In this document: positions 10,907 through 20,690 of the stretch, piece by piece | Layout: each line of letters starts with the position of its first letter | Numbering within the stretch: the stretch's first letter is position 1 | Assembly: GCA_034387635.1 (NCBI GenBank) | Contig: JAOANU010000002.1 | Span: forward strand, 1,674,001-1,738,000 | DNA length: 64,000 nucleotides | Direction of reading: 5' to 3' | Source: Rhodosporidiobolus odoratus | Lineage: Eukaryota; Basidiomycota; Microbotryomycetes; Sporidiobolales; Sporidiobolaceae | Notes under the pieces: model-generated | What the model saw: the letters and a program-made list of their open reading frames with translations, nothing else | Database searches by the model: none | Told to the model about the DNA's origin: nothing | Translations under genes and position numbers: made by a program

Positions 10907-11602
10907 TACAATCCTTTGGCCTTTCAATCTCTCTTTGTTCGAGCGAGTGAGGCGTCGCACACGACGCCTTTCACTTTTTTTTTGAAAGCGCCGAACTGGC
11001 CACCCGTTCAGCTTATCGGCGGGCAGGACACACCCCCGCCAATCCGTCCATCTACCTATAAGAGCGCACTCTACGACAAATAGGCGGACTGTAGACGAGA
11101 AGGTCTCATCAAAATCCACCCCTTCCACCTGCATACCCCCCCTCGCGAAAAGCCTTGCCTTATATTTTATCACCCTTCCATCCGCGTCCCTCTTTATCAG
11201 CAACACCCACTTCACCGAGATTGCCCGCCTTCCTGCCAGTAAATCCACCAACTCTTCTTCCCATCTTCCGGTCGCCTCAAAGGCTGCCAACTCCGTCAAC
11301 ATTGCGTCGATCCATTTTTCCACGTCCGGGCCGGCCATGGCTTGCTTGAAGCTTGGTTCGTCAAGAGACCCGTTCCATGCAGGAGACGTGGAGAGGGCCT
11401 TTTCGAGTTTGGCGCGAAGCTCGGAGCGAGTAGATGAGGCGGAGACTTCGAAGGTAAGGTAAGAGGAAGAGGAAGAGTCGAGGTCGAGGGAGGGGTCATG
11501 GGTAGCGAAAGCGAGGGACATTTCAAAAGTGAGTTGTTTGGATGGAGAGGAGGGCGTCGTCGTTGGATAACGGCGAGGCGCGGTTCGACGACAGCCTGCC
11601 AC
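10823..11602 (-). pseudogene. Element C reverse transcriptase, N-terminal remnant
   Basis: The minus strand encodes the start of copia RT: EPSFKQAMAGPDVEKWIDAM, then RRAISVKWVLLIKRDADGRV, KARLFARGG and VDFDETFSS, which correspond to the conserved WxxAMxxE, VxxKWVFKxK, YKARLVARG and DYxETFSP boxes. Similarity fades near 10960 and the YVDD box is absent, so the catalytic palm is deleted. Confidence 0.85.
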
Positions 11603-13162
11603 GCGGCAAGCGGCGGCTTCGGGAGGAAGGAAAGTGGAAAGGGCTATGTTTTCGGGAGGAGTGGATTCGGGGGCAGGGACGGGGGCGCCAGCTAGAGGCT
11701 GGTAGAACTCGGCTTGATCGCCTTGAAGGCGTGAGGAGCGGCGAGGTTTGGAAGGGGGAACAAGGTTTTTGGCGGGAGGAGCCGGTGGTCGAGGTGGTTG
11801 TTCTCGGAGCGGGAGAGGGTTAGATGGGAGGCGCTCCGCACCTCAATTCTCATTAGTCTCCTCCTCCTCCTCGAGTTGCGGGGCTTTCTCCCGCTGACCC
11901 TCCCTTGCAACTACCTCCTCCTCCTCCGTCACCGCTTCTGAAAACTCGTCAATCCACCCCTCCCAATTCCTTACCTCTTCTTTGCTCCTCTCATCATCAA
12001 ACTTGTCCTCCACAAACTTCGCACTCCAAGCCACCACGATTTTCCGCTGCGAGGGCACCCGAAACAGCCAACCCTTCGAGTCTTCCGGGTAGCCGATGAA
12101 CCTCGCCGGTATACCGCGGTTCTCAAGCTTGTTTGGGCCGGTGCTGCGCTCCGGGGTGAGGAAGAGGTAGGCGAGACAACCCCATGCCCGGAGGTTTGAG
12201 AGGTCGGGCGGGCGGCCGAGGTACGCTTCGTAGGGCGTGATGTTGTTTGGAAGAGAGGTGGTAGGGGAACGATTGGAGAGGTAGACGGCGGAAGAGACGG
12301 CGTAGGGCCAAAGGGAGAGCCGAAGGTGGGAACCTGCGAGGAGAGATCGGGCGACTTCGAGGAGGCTGCGGAAGCGCCTTTCGACGAAGCCATTTTGGCC
12401 GTGTGTGTAGGGGACGGTCCTGCGGTGTTGAATGCCGCGATTGACTAGGAAGGGGGAGAGAGTGGAATTTACAAACTCACCACCGTTGTCTGACTGAAAG
12501 GAGACGATAGTATCGCTCCCTCCCGCTTGAGAAACCTTCTTCAAGCGCGAGACAACGGCGGCGGGAATGGCGAGTTTAGTCGCCATGGACTCTCCCCACA
12601 TATAGCGGGTGTGGCCGTCGACGACTATGTTGTAATAGCGATCCCCTCTGACCCCTCGCACCGGCGAAGGTCCCCAAGTGTCCAATGTACCAACTCGTTT
12701 TGCCGAGTTGGCGGATGCTCCGCCTCACCTTCCACCGCTTTCCTCACCGCCTTACTCCTCTCACACGCATCGCACAAGTGAAGGAGACCCGCCTCTTTTA
12801 TTCCACTCAACCCTGTGCTACAGCTTTCCAACTTCTTTAGGCGCTCGAGTGAGAGATGACCTAGACGGCGATGCCAGCGTGAAGCATGGTCAGCACCGTT
12901 CAGTTGGAAAGCGTGCTCAGGGGAGGGAGAGGGGTTGGAGAGGAGACGCACTCGACGCCCTGATATCCCCATTGTCGGAGCGACCACGACTTCCATCAAT
13001 ACCTTCCCATCTTTCGTTGACATCCGCATCTTCTCCCTCGTGTTCGAGAACACCAACCCTGCCATCATCGTCCTCGTTGTCGAGAGGAGATTAACCCCGA
13101 GACCCGGCACCAACATTACTCCCTTGAAACCCACCGGACCTCCCTCCAGGTCAAAGACTATG
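11603..13162 (-). pseudogene. Element C pre-integrase and integrase, frameshifted
   Basis: On the minus strand, immediately left of D: FDLEGGPVGFKGVMLVPGLG, the pre-integrase HRRLGHLSLERLK ... CDACERSK zinc region, then after a one-base shift near 12680 the integrase core with DTWGP, QSDNGGEF and QNGFVERRF (Asp, Asp, Glu) and the downstream EAYLGRPPDLSNLRAWGC block. An acidic linker ends in a stop at about 11843 and remnants continue in another frame. The frame upstream of 13162 joins that downstream of 18696 when D is removed (KGDI|VFDLEG). Confidence 0.88.
13159..13162. repeat. Target-site duplication of element D (left copy), TATG
   Basis: TATG precedes the left LTR and recurs at 18696-18699. 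A 5-bp TATGT duplication is possible if one base was lost. Removal restores the C frame. Confidence 0.75.
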
Positions 13163-13574
13163 TGTTGGTTGCGAGAGTAGTTCAGGGTGGGCGGAAGACT
13201 TGAGGAGGAGTTGATGTTTGGTTTGGGAAGGTCGAAGTAGGAGAGATGAATCTTTCTTCCCTCTTTCTTGCTTCGCTTCACCTCGGTTCTTGTTCTCCGT
13301 TACTTCTTTGGTTAGCCACTACCTTTCCCAAGTTGTTCCTATCCCTCCTTCGTTGGTGTTACCTTCGTGCCTGGGAGAATTGTGAGACAGTCCGTCGTAC
13401 TACCTACACTTCCCTATATAACCTCGTCTTCCTTTCTTTCCTTTCTCTTCTTCACCGTTCACACTTCGTTCTCTCTCGCCTCTAGGTAAGTAGTCCTTTC
13501 TTAGTTAGCTGCTATACCATTCACCGTTCACACTTCGTTCTCTCTCGCCTCTAGCGAGGCATCATATCGCTACA
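13163..13574 (+). repeat. Element D 5' LTR, with 69-bp extra segment
   Basis: 412 bp, equal to the 343-bp 3' LTR except T at 13354 (C at 18544), C at 13366 (T at 18556), and the extra bases 13486-13554. A TATATAA box at 13412-13418 is a likely promoter element. The bases after CTACA (GATTCGCAGTCAGAGC) give no obvious tRNA primer match. Confidence 0.95.
13486..13554 (+). repeat. 69-bp segment unique to the 5' LTR of D, intron-like ends
   Basis: Begins GTAAGT and ends CTCTAG. Its last 33 bases (CACCGTTCACACTTCGTTCT...) repeat the 33 bases just before it, with a 36-base spacer of unknown origin. It is absent from the 3' LTR and from the solo LTR at 22619-22959. Confidence 0.85.
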
Positions 13575-13863
13575 GATTCGCAGTCAGAGCTCTCGCCGAC
13601 TATAACGTCCGCGACACTCTAGGCTTACCTCACCAGATCAGTCGCCTGTAGCGACAACTCCCCCCGTACTACCCTCCTCTTCCACTCGGACTACTTTTCC
13701 TTTGGCTCTCCTTGTTCCACCTGAATCCGTAGTCGTCAACTTACCCGGTGAATCACCCGGTAGTTACATCTTCTCCCGTCGGAACTCTCCAGCCCCCGCC
13801 TCTCCTCTACCCGGACCTTCTCAGTTCGCTTCTGCACTTTCTTCACCTCCTCTTCCTATCGTC

Positions 13864-16800
13864 ATGGCCGCTCAACGTCCTCTTCCTTTGGATTCTGGCG
13901 TTTACGCCTATCTCAAGAACGTCGACACGCTGAGCGAGACCGGGAAGGACTTTCAGGGATGGAAGCTTAGGATGGAGCGGGCGCTTAGGACGGGAGGAGT
14001 ATGGGATATGGTCCAGCAAACTCCACCCGCTCGACCTACGGTGGTGGACCCGGCGGCACCTACGGCGGAAGGGCTTAGGGCGGTTGAGAGATGGGAATCC
14101 GGCGAGGATCGGGCGCTCAACATCATTTACGCCAAGGTCAGTAACACTCTCACCAATCAGCTTATCGGCTACAATTCGTCGGCAGCTTGGGAGTACCTTC
14201 GCAATCGATTCGAGCTCACCGACCAAGTTACCGTTCAAGGTATCATCGCCTCCCTCCTTTCCGCCAAGAGCCGCGCTGGCAACGATGTCGGCAAACTCCT
14301 CGATATCCACGAGGAAATTCTCGCGTCGTCTCGGGCTATCAACTTTACTCTCTCTCGTGAAGTTCCCGATATCTCTTCCTCGACCGAGTCTATTCGTGCC
14401 GATCAACGCCAGCTCAACCTCATCTACTCCGAGTTCATCTTCTCCGCCCTCCCTTCCTCCGCTCTCTGGCAGTCGTGGATTACCGTCTATCGCCAAGCCG
14501 AGCATTCGGAGTTTGATCCCCTCCATGTTATTGCCGCTGTCCGGAACGAGCATAATCGTCAACGTTCCGTCTCTACCTCTTCTTCCGACTCTCCTTCTTC
14601 CTTGATCCTCGGCAATTCCTCTTCTTCGTCTTCATCGGCCCTCGTTACCGCTTCGAAATCCTCCGCAAACTCTACCGGTGGTAGGAAGACGACTCGTCCG
14701 AAGTGCAAGCACTGCCAGAAGATCGCGCCGAACCATGATCCGGAGAAGTGTTGGTCGAACCCTTCCAACCCAAAGAATAAGTTAGGGTCTGGAGGGTCGG
14801 GTAATGGCAACGATGGAGGGAAGAAGGGTAGAGGTGGAGGAGGGAAGAGTGGAGGCTCGGGCGGAGGGTCGGGAGGGACGGAGAAGGTCGATTATTCTGC
14901 TGCCACCATCGAAGTGGTAGACGACGACTATCAGGCGCCCACCTCGTTCTACTTGGACTCGTGTGCGAGCAGCCACGTCGTCGCCGATCGGTCGAGGTTT
15001 ACCGAATATAAGCTCTTGCCGAGGTCCCTCATCACCGTCAACGGTTCTCAGCAACTCGTCGTCGGAGTCGGGAGCGTCCCTATCGTCTCGCTTACCCCTT
15101 CTGGGACGAAGACGGTTCTTCTTAAGGACGCCTTACACGTTCCCTCGAGCGCCTTTAACCTCATTTCCACCGGTCGTTTCCTCAACGCCGACTTCACTCT
15201 CGAGGCGTCGAAATCCGGCTATCGTATCCTCGCTCCCTCGTCTCGTTCCGTCGTCCTTTCTGCCGTTACGGGCGCTCAGCGCATTCCTCAGGTCACTCTT
15301 GAAGATCCCGTCGCCGCCATTATCTCTTCTTCCGTCGACAGTCGCGTTGAAGCCGTCTCTATCGCTCACCTTCGCTTCGGTCACCCCGGCAAAGGAGCGA
15401 TGCGCGACTTACTTCGCCTCGGCGCCGTAAAAGGATTTACCACGACCGACATCAACAAGTTCTTCGAGAAATCCTGTCCCGCCTGTCGCCTCGGCAAGAC
15501 CACCCGTCTTCCTTTCCCCATCTCCGAGAAGCACGCTTTGAAACCATTCAAGCGTCTCCATTCCGACCTCGCTGGCCCCTTCCGCTTTAAGTCGTGGTGG
15601 GACGCCAAAGACTTCGTCATCTTCGTCGACGAGGCTAGCGGTTGGGTTGATGGGGAACCTCTTAAGGACAAGACGGAGGTTCTTTCCGCCTCTCGCAAGA
15701 TCATCGCTCGACTTCGCGAAAGGTTCAAGGACTCCCGGGTTCCTGTTTCCTCGACGACCATCCTTCAGACCGACAACGGCACCGAGTATACCTCTAAAGC
15801 CTTCGAGTCGATGCTTGCCGACGAAAACATCACCCATTCCTACTCCGTTCCCTATATCCCGCAGCAGAACGGTCGTTCCGAACGCTTCGTGCGCACCATT
15901 AAGGATCGCGTTACCGTTCTCCTTGCTTCGGCCAACCTTAGCCAGAAGTATTGGGCGGAGGTCTTCTTCTTCGCACTCTTCCTTACCCAGAACCTTCCCT
16001 ATTCTCCTAACCGAGGAGAAACCCCTCATCATTTTCTCTTCGGCCGGCATTCTCCCTTCTTCTCTCTCTCCGCGCCTCTCGTCCTCGGCCAAGACGTCTG
16101 GATCCATGATCCCGACGCGCCTACCTTCGGCAATAAGGCTGTACAGGGCATCTTCCTTGGCGTTGGAGAAGGTCGCGGCCGTAAGGCGTATCGCGTCCAG
16201 GAGAAGGGTGCCCCAGGGACGAATCTTCGTTGGGCAAAGGATGTTTCAGTCGCGAAGAGGGATTCGGAGGATTTAGGTTCTCGGGATGTTGAAGACGATG
16301 ACTACTTTTGGGATGATGAGGACCTCGCCGAGGAGAAGCAAGCTTCCGAGCTGCTCTCCAAGAAGGAGAGGAGCGGGATTTATTCGTCGTCGCCAATTTA
16401 TTCGCCGGGCGCTATTTTCCTCTTCGGCGGTTGGAGAACGACTACCTCCCCCGCAGCTCCTACTTCTGTCTCTCCCTCCTCCACTCCCGTTCTCACTCGC
16501 ATTGGGGACGAGGAGGAGCCCTATCCAAATCTCTCCGAACGCTCTCGCGCCGAGCGTCTCGGTTCGCTATCTTCCTCTTTCGATACTTCCGATTCGGACG
16601 TCGTAGGGGTCGTCCTGATTTCCGTTGCCTTCGAGCCGGATGAAGGCGATCACTATGCCCTGTTCTATTTACCTGGCTTCGCTTCCTCTGACACGGCTCT
16701 TGCCAACGTCAAGAAGACCTTCTCAATTGGAGACCGTCCCCCTCCCAGTACTCCGAGGAATTCGAAAGAGGCTTTGTCCTCGATCTACTCGGACGAATGG

Positions 16801-18345
16801 AGGGCCGGCTTCATTGAGGAGTGGGATGGGTTCAAGAAACAGGGCGCCGTCTCGTCCGAACTTTATAAACCATTCCCTGGAATGAAAGTTCTAGGTACGA
16901 GATGGCACCTCGATGCCCGTCTTTCTCCTTCAAAGAAGGAGGCGGAGCTCAAGTCGAGGTTAGTCGTTCAAGGTTGTAAAACCATTCCCTTTCTCTCGAC
17001 CTTCGGCCCAACCTTCACCCCTCTCCCGAAATGGGACCTCGTTTCTCTCTTTCTTATCCTCGCATCTCGTTAACGTCTTCCCGTCTGGCTTACCGACTTC
17101 GCCAAGGCCTACCTCGGCGCGAATGTTCAGACGAGCGGTGAGCCGGTCTTCATCAAACAGCCACCGCATCTTGAGGTCGAGGGGCGTGAGAACGAGGTTT
17201 ACCGTCTCCTTCGGGCCGCCTACGGACTTCCTCAATCCGGGCGAGCCTTTCATCTTCATACGAAGGAGAAGTTCGAGGAGTTTGGGTTGGTCGCAGTCTC
17301 GGACGAGGCCACTCTCTATCTCGGCCGCATAGGTGCCGATTTCGTCCTCTACCTCGTCTACGTCGACGACGGTATGATCGCTGGTAAGGAGTCCGTCGTC
17401 TCTAACGTCCTTTCTCAGGTCGACGAAGAGTTCGACATTACCTTTCAAGGACCCCTCAATGGCCAGACGTTCCTCGGTCGCGAGATCGAATACGACCACC
17501 TTTCCGGCAAAGTCGTTGTCCGAGTCGAGAACCACATTAAGAAGGCCCTCAAGCTTCACAACTTCGAGGACGTCAAGCCACTTCATCTTCCTATCCAGCC
17601 TGACGTTAAATACGTCGCTCATGAAGGACAACCAGTTCGTACGAGCGAGTACCTTTCCGCCGTCGGTTCCCTCCTTTTCATCGCGACGACTCGGCCCGAT
17701 ATCCAATTCGCGGTCGGCGTCGCCTCCAGGTTCTCCTCTAACCCGGGCCCTCATCATTGGAACCTCGTCAAGCGCATTTTCGCCTATCTTTCCGTTACTT
17801 CCTCTGTCGGCCTTTCTCTCGGTCTCGACATGAAGAAGGGAGGAGGTTTAGTCGCATTCGTCGATTCCGATTTCGCCGGCGACCTCTCTTCGAGGAAGTC
17901 TACTTCCGGCATCATTCTTACCCTCGATGGTTCTCCTTTTTCCACCATCTCCCGCCTACAATCGTCCGTCACTCGCTCTACCTTTCAGGCTGAGCTGTCG
18001 GCGATGTCAACCGGGTTGGTCGAGCTCGAGTGGTATTCCTCCCTTCTCTCCTCTCTTCCCATCGGTAACGACACCCCTCTCACCATCCGCTCCGACAATC
18101 TCTCCGGCGTTAATTCTCTTCGTTCCCCCGACTACGTTGAACATCAGAAGCACCACGACGTCAAGCTTCGCTACATTCGCGAGCAAATCGAACGTGGCTT
18201 CGTCAACGTCGAATGGGTTTCCGGCGTCGAGAATCCCGCCGACCTTCTTACGAAGGCTCTTCCCGCTAAGCGGGCCAAGGAATTAGGGAGTATGATCGGA
18301 TTGGTTGGTTGGCCAGAGGCCGCTGGTGGTTGGGGATCTCGTTAA
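13864..18345 (+). pseudogene. Element D gag-pol polyprotein with one TAA stop
   Basis: ATG at 13864 (MAAQRPLPLDSG) is preferred; the frame is open further upstream but without ATG. Domains: Gag (UBN2-like, about 13900-14640); zinc knuckle CKHCQKIAPNHDPEKC with CX2CX6HX4C spacing near 14703; protease FYLDSCASSH near 14950 (DSC in place of DSG); pre-integrase HLRFGHP ... CPACRLGK; integrase HSDLAGP, LQTDNGTEY, PQQNGRSERF; RT from SDEWRAGFIEEW to LVYVDDGMIAGK; RNase H from AFVDSDFAGDLSSRKSTSG to NPADLLTKALP. TAA at 17071-17073 lies inside RT and the same frame continues, so a single nonsense change separates it from an intact 1493-codon frame. Confidence 0.93.
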
Positions 18346-18352
18346 GGAGGAG
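18343..18352 (+). other. Element D polypurine tract
   Basis: TAAGGAGGAG directly before the 3' LTR, just after the pol stop, in the standard plus-strand primer position. Confidence 0.75.
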
Positions 18353-18695
18353 TGTTGGTTGCGAGAGTAGTTCAGGGTGGGCGGAAGACTTGAGGAGGAG
18401 TTGATGTTTGGTTTGGGAAGGTCGAAGTAGGAGAGATGAATCTTTCTTCCCTCTTTCTTGCTTCGCTTCACCTCGGTTCTTGTTCTCCGTTACTTCTTTG
18501 GTTAGCCACTACCTTTCCCAAGTTGTTCCTATCCCTCCTTCGTCGGTGTTACCTTTGTGCCTGGGAGAATTGTGAGACAGTCCGTCGTACTACCTACACT
18601 TCCCTATATAACCTCGTCTTCCTTTCTTTCCTTTCTCTTCTTCACCGTTCACACTTCGTTCTCTCTCGCCTCTAGCGAGGCATCATATCGCTACA
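18353..18695 (+). repeat. Element D 3' LTR
   Basis: 343 bp, TG...CA, same as the 5' LTR without the 69-bp segment. Confidence 0.95.
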
Positions 18696-18699
18696 TATG
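18696..18699. repeat. Target-site duplication of element D (right copy), TATG
   Basis: Matches 13159-13162. Confidence 0.75.
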
Positions 18700-20180
18700 T
18701 CTCCTTTGCCCAATGCGTGCCCTCCGCTCCCAAAAGCGCCACCCACTTTACGTGGTGTCGTGTAGGCGACGTAGTTTCGGAGGAACTGCCTTTCGGTCGT
18801 GAAGTGACGACTAGCGCCGGAGTCGAGGATGAAGTTTGGCGAGGTGGAAGGGGTCGCACGGTAGGTCGCTTCTGCTGCATCGTTGTCGTCGAGTCGGACA
18901 TGGTAGAATTGGAGCTCGACGTCGACGTCGGCCTGCAGGACGAGACCAGCAGGGAGGAAAGGGTTGGCAGAGGGGGAGGGGTAGGGAGGTTGGGCGTTGA
19001 CGTCGATTTGGGCGAGGAGGGCGTTGATGGCGATCCTGGCGGACTCGTCGTGCGTTGCGCCGGAGTTGAGGTCGAAGACGTGTAGTCCCATAGCCTCCTC
19101 CAGAGGAACACGGATGCCTACCTTCTTCATCTCCTCCACCCTGCTTTTCGCTTGATTGCTGGCACAAGCCGAAGCATAGTGCCCCATCTTGAAGCACCCA
19201 AAGCACATACCCTCCGGTACCTTAAACCTCACAATACCGTCCAAGTCCGTGATTGTGCCGTGCTCCCACTTCTCCCAGCCCGAGAACTTCGTCGCCGTGA
19301 GCTTTGGCACACGAGTTCCTCCGTTCCTCCTACCTTTTCCACCTCGTCCTCTCTGACCTCCTCGTCCACGCTGAGGGCGCGGGTAGGCTTGGTTTGGGGC
19401 AGTATGCGCGGGGGGAGAAGCGAGGGCACGGTGGGCGGATTCGGCGGCGGCGATGGTCTCTCGACCGGCTCGGGAGTCGTAGAGGTTCTGTAGGGAAGTC
19501 TTGATATCGGAGAGGGTCATTTTCGATGTGACGTTGAGCAAGAGCGGGGTGGCGTAGGACTCGGGAAGGAAGGCGATGATGATGTCGCGGAGGAAATTGT
19601 CGGAGATCGAGCAGAGAAGGTCAGCTTTTGTACTCTTGGATGTCTGGTCGGTGGACTCGAGGGCGTCTTGTCGGTACGCAAGGTTGACGACTGACTGGAG
19701 GCGTTGAAGGCTGTTGATCCAGATGGAGGGAGAATCGACCTCGTCCCACCTCGAGTTCATGATCTCCGCAATATGCACGATACGCTCCGTTCCAGTACCG
19801 GTCCTGCCAAACCATTTCTGGAGTTCCTCCCATAACTTAGGCGCATCACCGTATCTCGTCTCGTAACCTTCTACCCTCGCCTTAGCGTCCGTTCCTCCGT
19901 AAGCGTCGACAACCATGACGAGGTTGTCCGTAATCTTGAACCAATCATTGTAGGAGGATCGGCTGGTCGTGTCGCTCAGGATTTTTACAATGTTGGAAGC
20001 GTCGTAGACGGGGTAGGGGATTGTGCCATCGAGGTAGAAGATGGCGCCGGGGACTTTGGACAGGGCGGAGACAGCTTTGGGGGGGAGATCCTGCCAGCGA
20101 GGCCAGGTAGAGGAAGAGAGAGGGCCGATGTCGGTGAAGGCTCGTTCCCATATAGATAGGGAAGTGGTCGAGGAGGACAT
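18696..20180 (-). pseudogene. Element C gag and protease segment
   Basis: ATG at 20180 opens a 495-codon frame up to the D insertion: copia Gag (WERAFTDIGPLSSSTWPRW, with the retrotran_gag region to about 19450), a Gly/Arg-rich RGRGGQRGRGGKGRR stretch, a CCHC knuckle CFGCFKMGHYASAC near 19190, and the protease box FILDSGASRHFTT near 18830. It is open throughout, so this part of C has decayed less than its pol. Confidence 0.9.
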
Positions 20181-20439
20181 GGTTGGAGAAGAAGGGATTT
20201 GGGATGGGGAGTGCGGTAGGATAGGCGATAGTAGAGGTGCAGTACCAGGTTCGTCGTGTTCTGGCGCTAGTTTGGGTTCAGGGGTGGAAGTGATGAGAGG
20301 GCCGATGGGGGGGAATAGTCGGGACTCGTCGTCGAGTTCAGTCCGCTCTATGTTGCTGCTGCCGCGCTCCAGCGGTGCTGGAACGGTCTCGTCGTCCGTC
20401 TTGGCGGTCGTTCAGTCCCTCAGGTCGTGTGACGGGGAA

Positions 20440-20449
20440 GGTGCTACCA
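20440..20449 (-). other. Element C primer binding site for initiator tRNA-Met
   Basis: The minus strand reads TGGTAGCACC immediately inside the 5' LTR. Fungal initiator tRNA-Met ends GGCGCUACCA, whose complement is TGGTAGCGCC, so 9 of 10 bases match. Confidence 0.7.
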
Positions 20450-20685
20450 AGTCGATTAGAACTAGACGACAACAGAGAGAGACTGGCAGCAAGCGGTAAG
20501 ATGCGTGAGCGACTTCAGTTGCAATAGAAAATATACAAGAGAACATATAACGGACCTGGCAGCAAGCGGTAAGATGCGTGAGCGACTTAAGGAAAAGAAG
20601 CTCCCGCATCCGCTGCTGCCGATCTACTCAAGTTCCTTGTCTCTCTCCTCACACCTTCTTCGCGTCACCACTACCCCTTTTCACA
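20450..20685 (-). repeat. Element C LTR (5' LTR on its coding strand)
   Basis: 236 bp, the partner of 10186-10421. Confidence 0.9.
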
Positions 20686-20690
20686 CTGAA
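20686..20690. repeat. Target-site duplication of element C (right copy), CTGAA
   Basis: One mismatch to CTCAA at 10181-10185. Confidence 0.75.

Larger units (their letters stand above)
13163..18695 (+). mobile_element. Element D: complete young Ty1/copia retrotransposon (5533 bp)
   Basis: LTRs at 13163-13574 and 18353-18695 (TGTTGG...GCTACA) flank one long plus-strand gag-pol frame with Gag, zinc knuckle, protease, integrase, RT and RNase H in copia order. The LTRs differ at 2 of 343 aligned bases plus a 69-bp extra segment present only in the 5' LTR. A 4-bp TATG duplication brackets the element. One in-frame TAA (17071-17073) disables pol. It is inserted in C between protease and pre-integrase, in the opposite orientation. 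Confidence 0.95.
10186..20685 (-). mobile_element. Element C: decayed Ty1/copia retrotransposon interrupted by D
   Basis: Two 236-bp LTRs (9 differences, about 4%) bound a minus-strand copia element: Gag with zinc knuckle and protease (20180-18696), then, left of D, the pre-integrase/integrase region (13162-11603), a broken N-terminal RT (11602-10823) and the end of RNase H (10667-10407). Integrase before RT is the copia order. The core of RT and most of RNase H are missing, so C is internally deleted as well as interrupted and frameshifted. Without D it is about 5 kb. It is inserted antisense in A. Confidence 0.9.

Noticed and set aside
13153..13281. Frame across the C/D junction giving a longer N-terminus to the C integrase fragment
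   Set aside because: The first residues are translated LTR of D, not element C.
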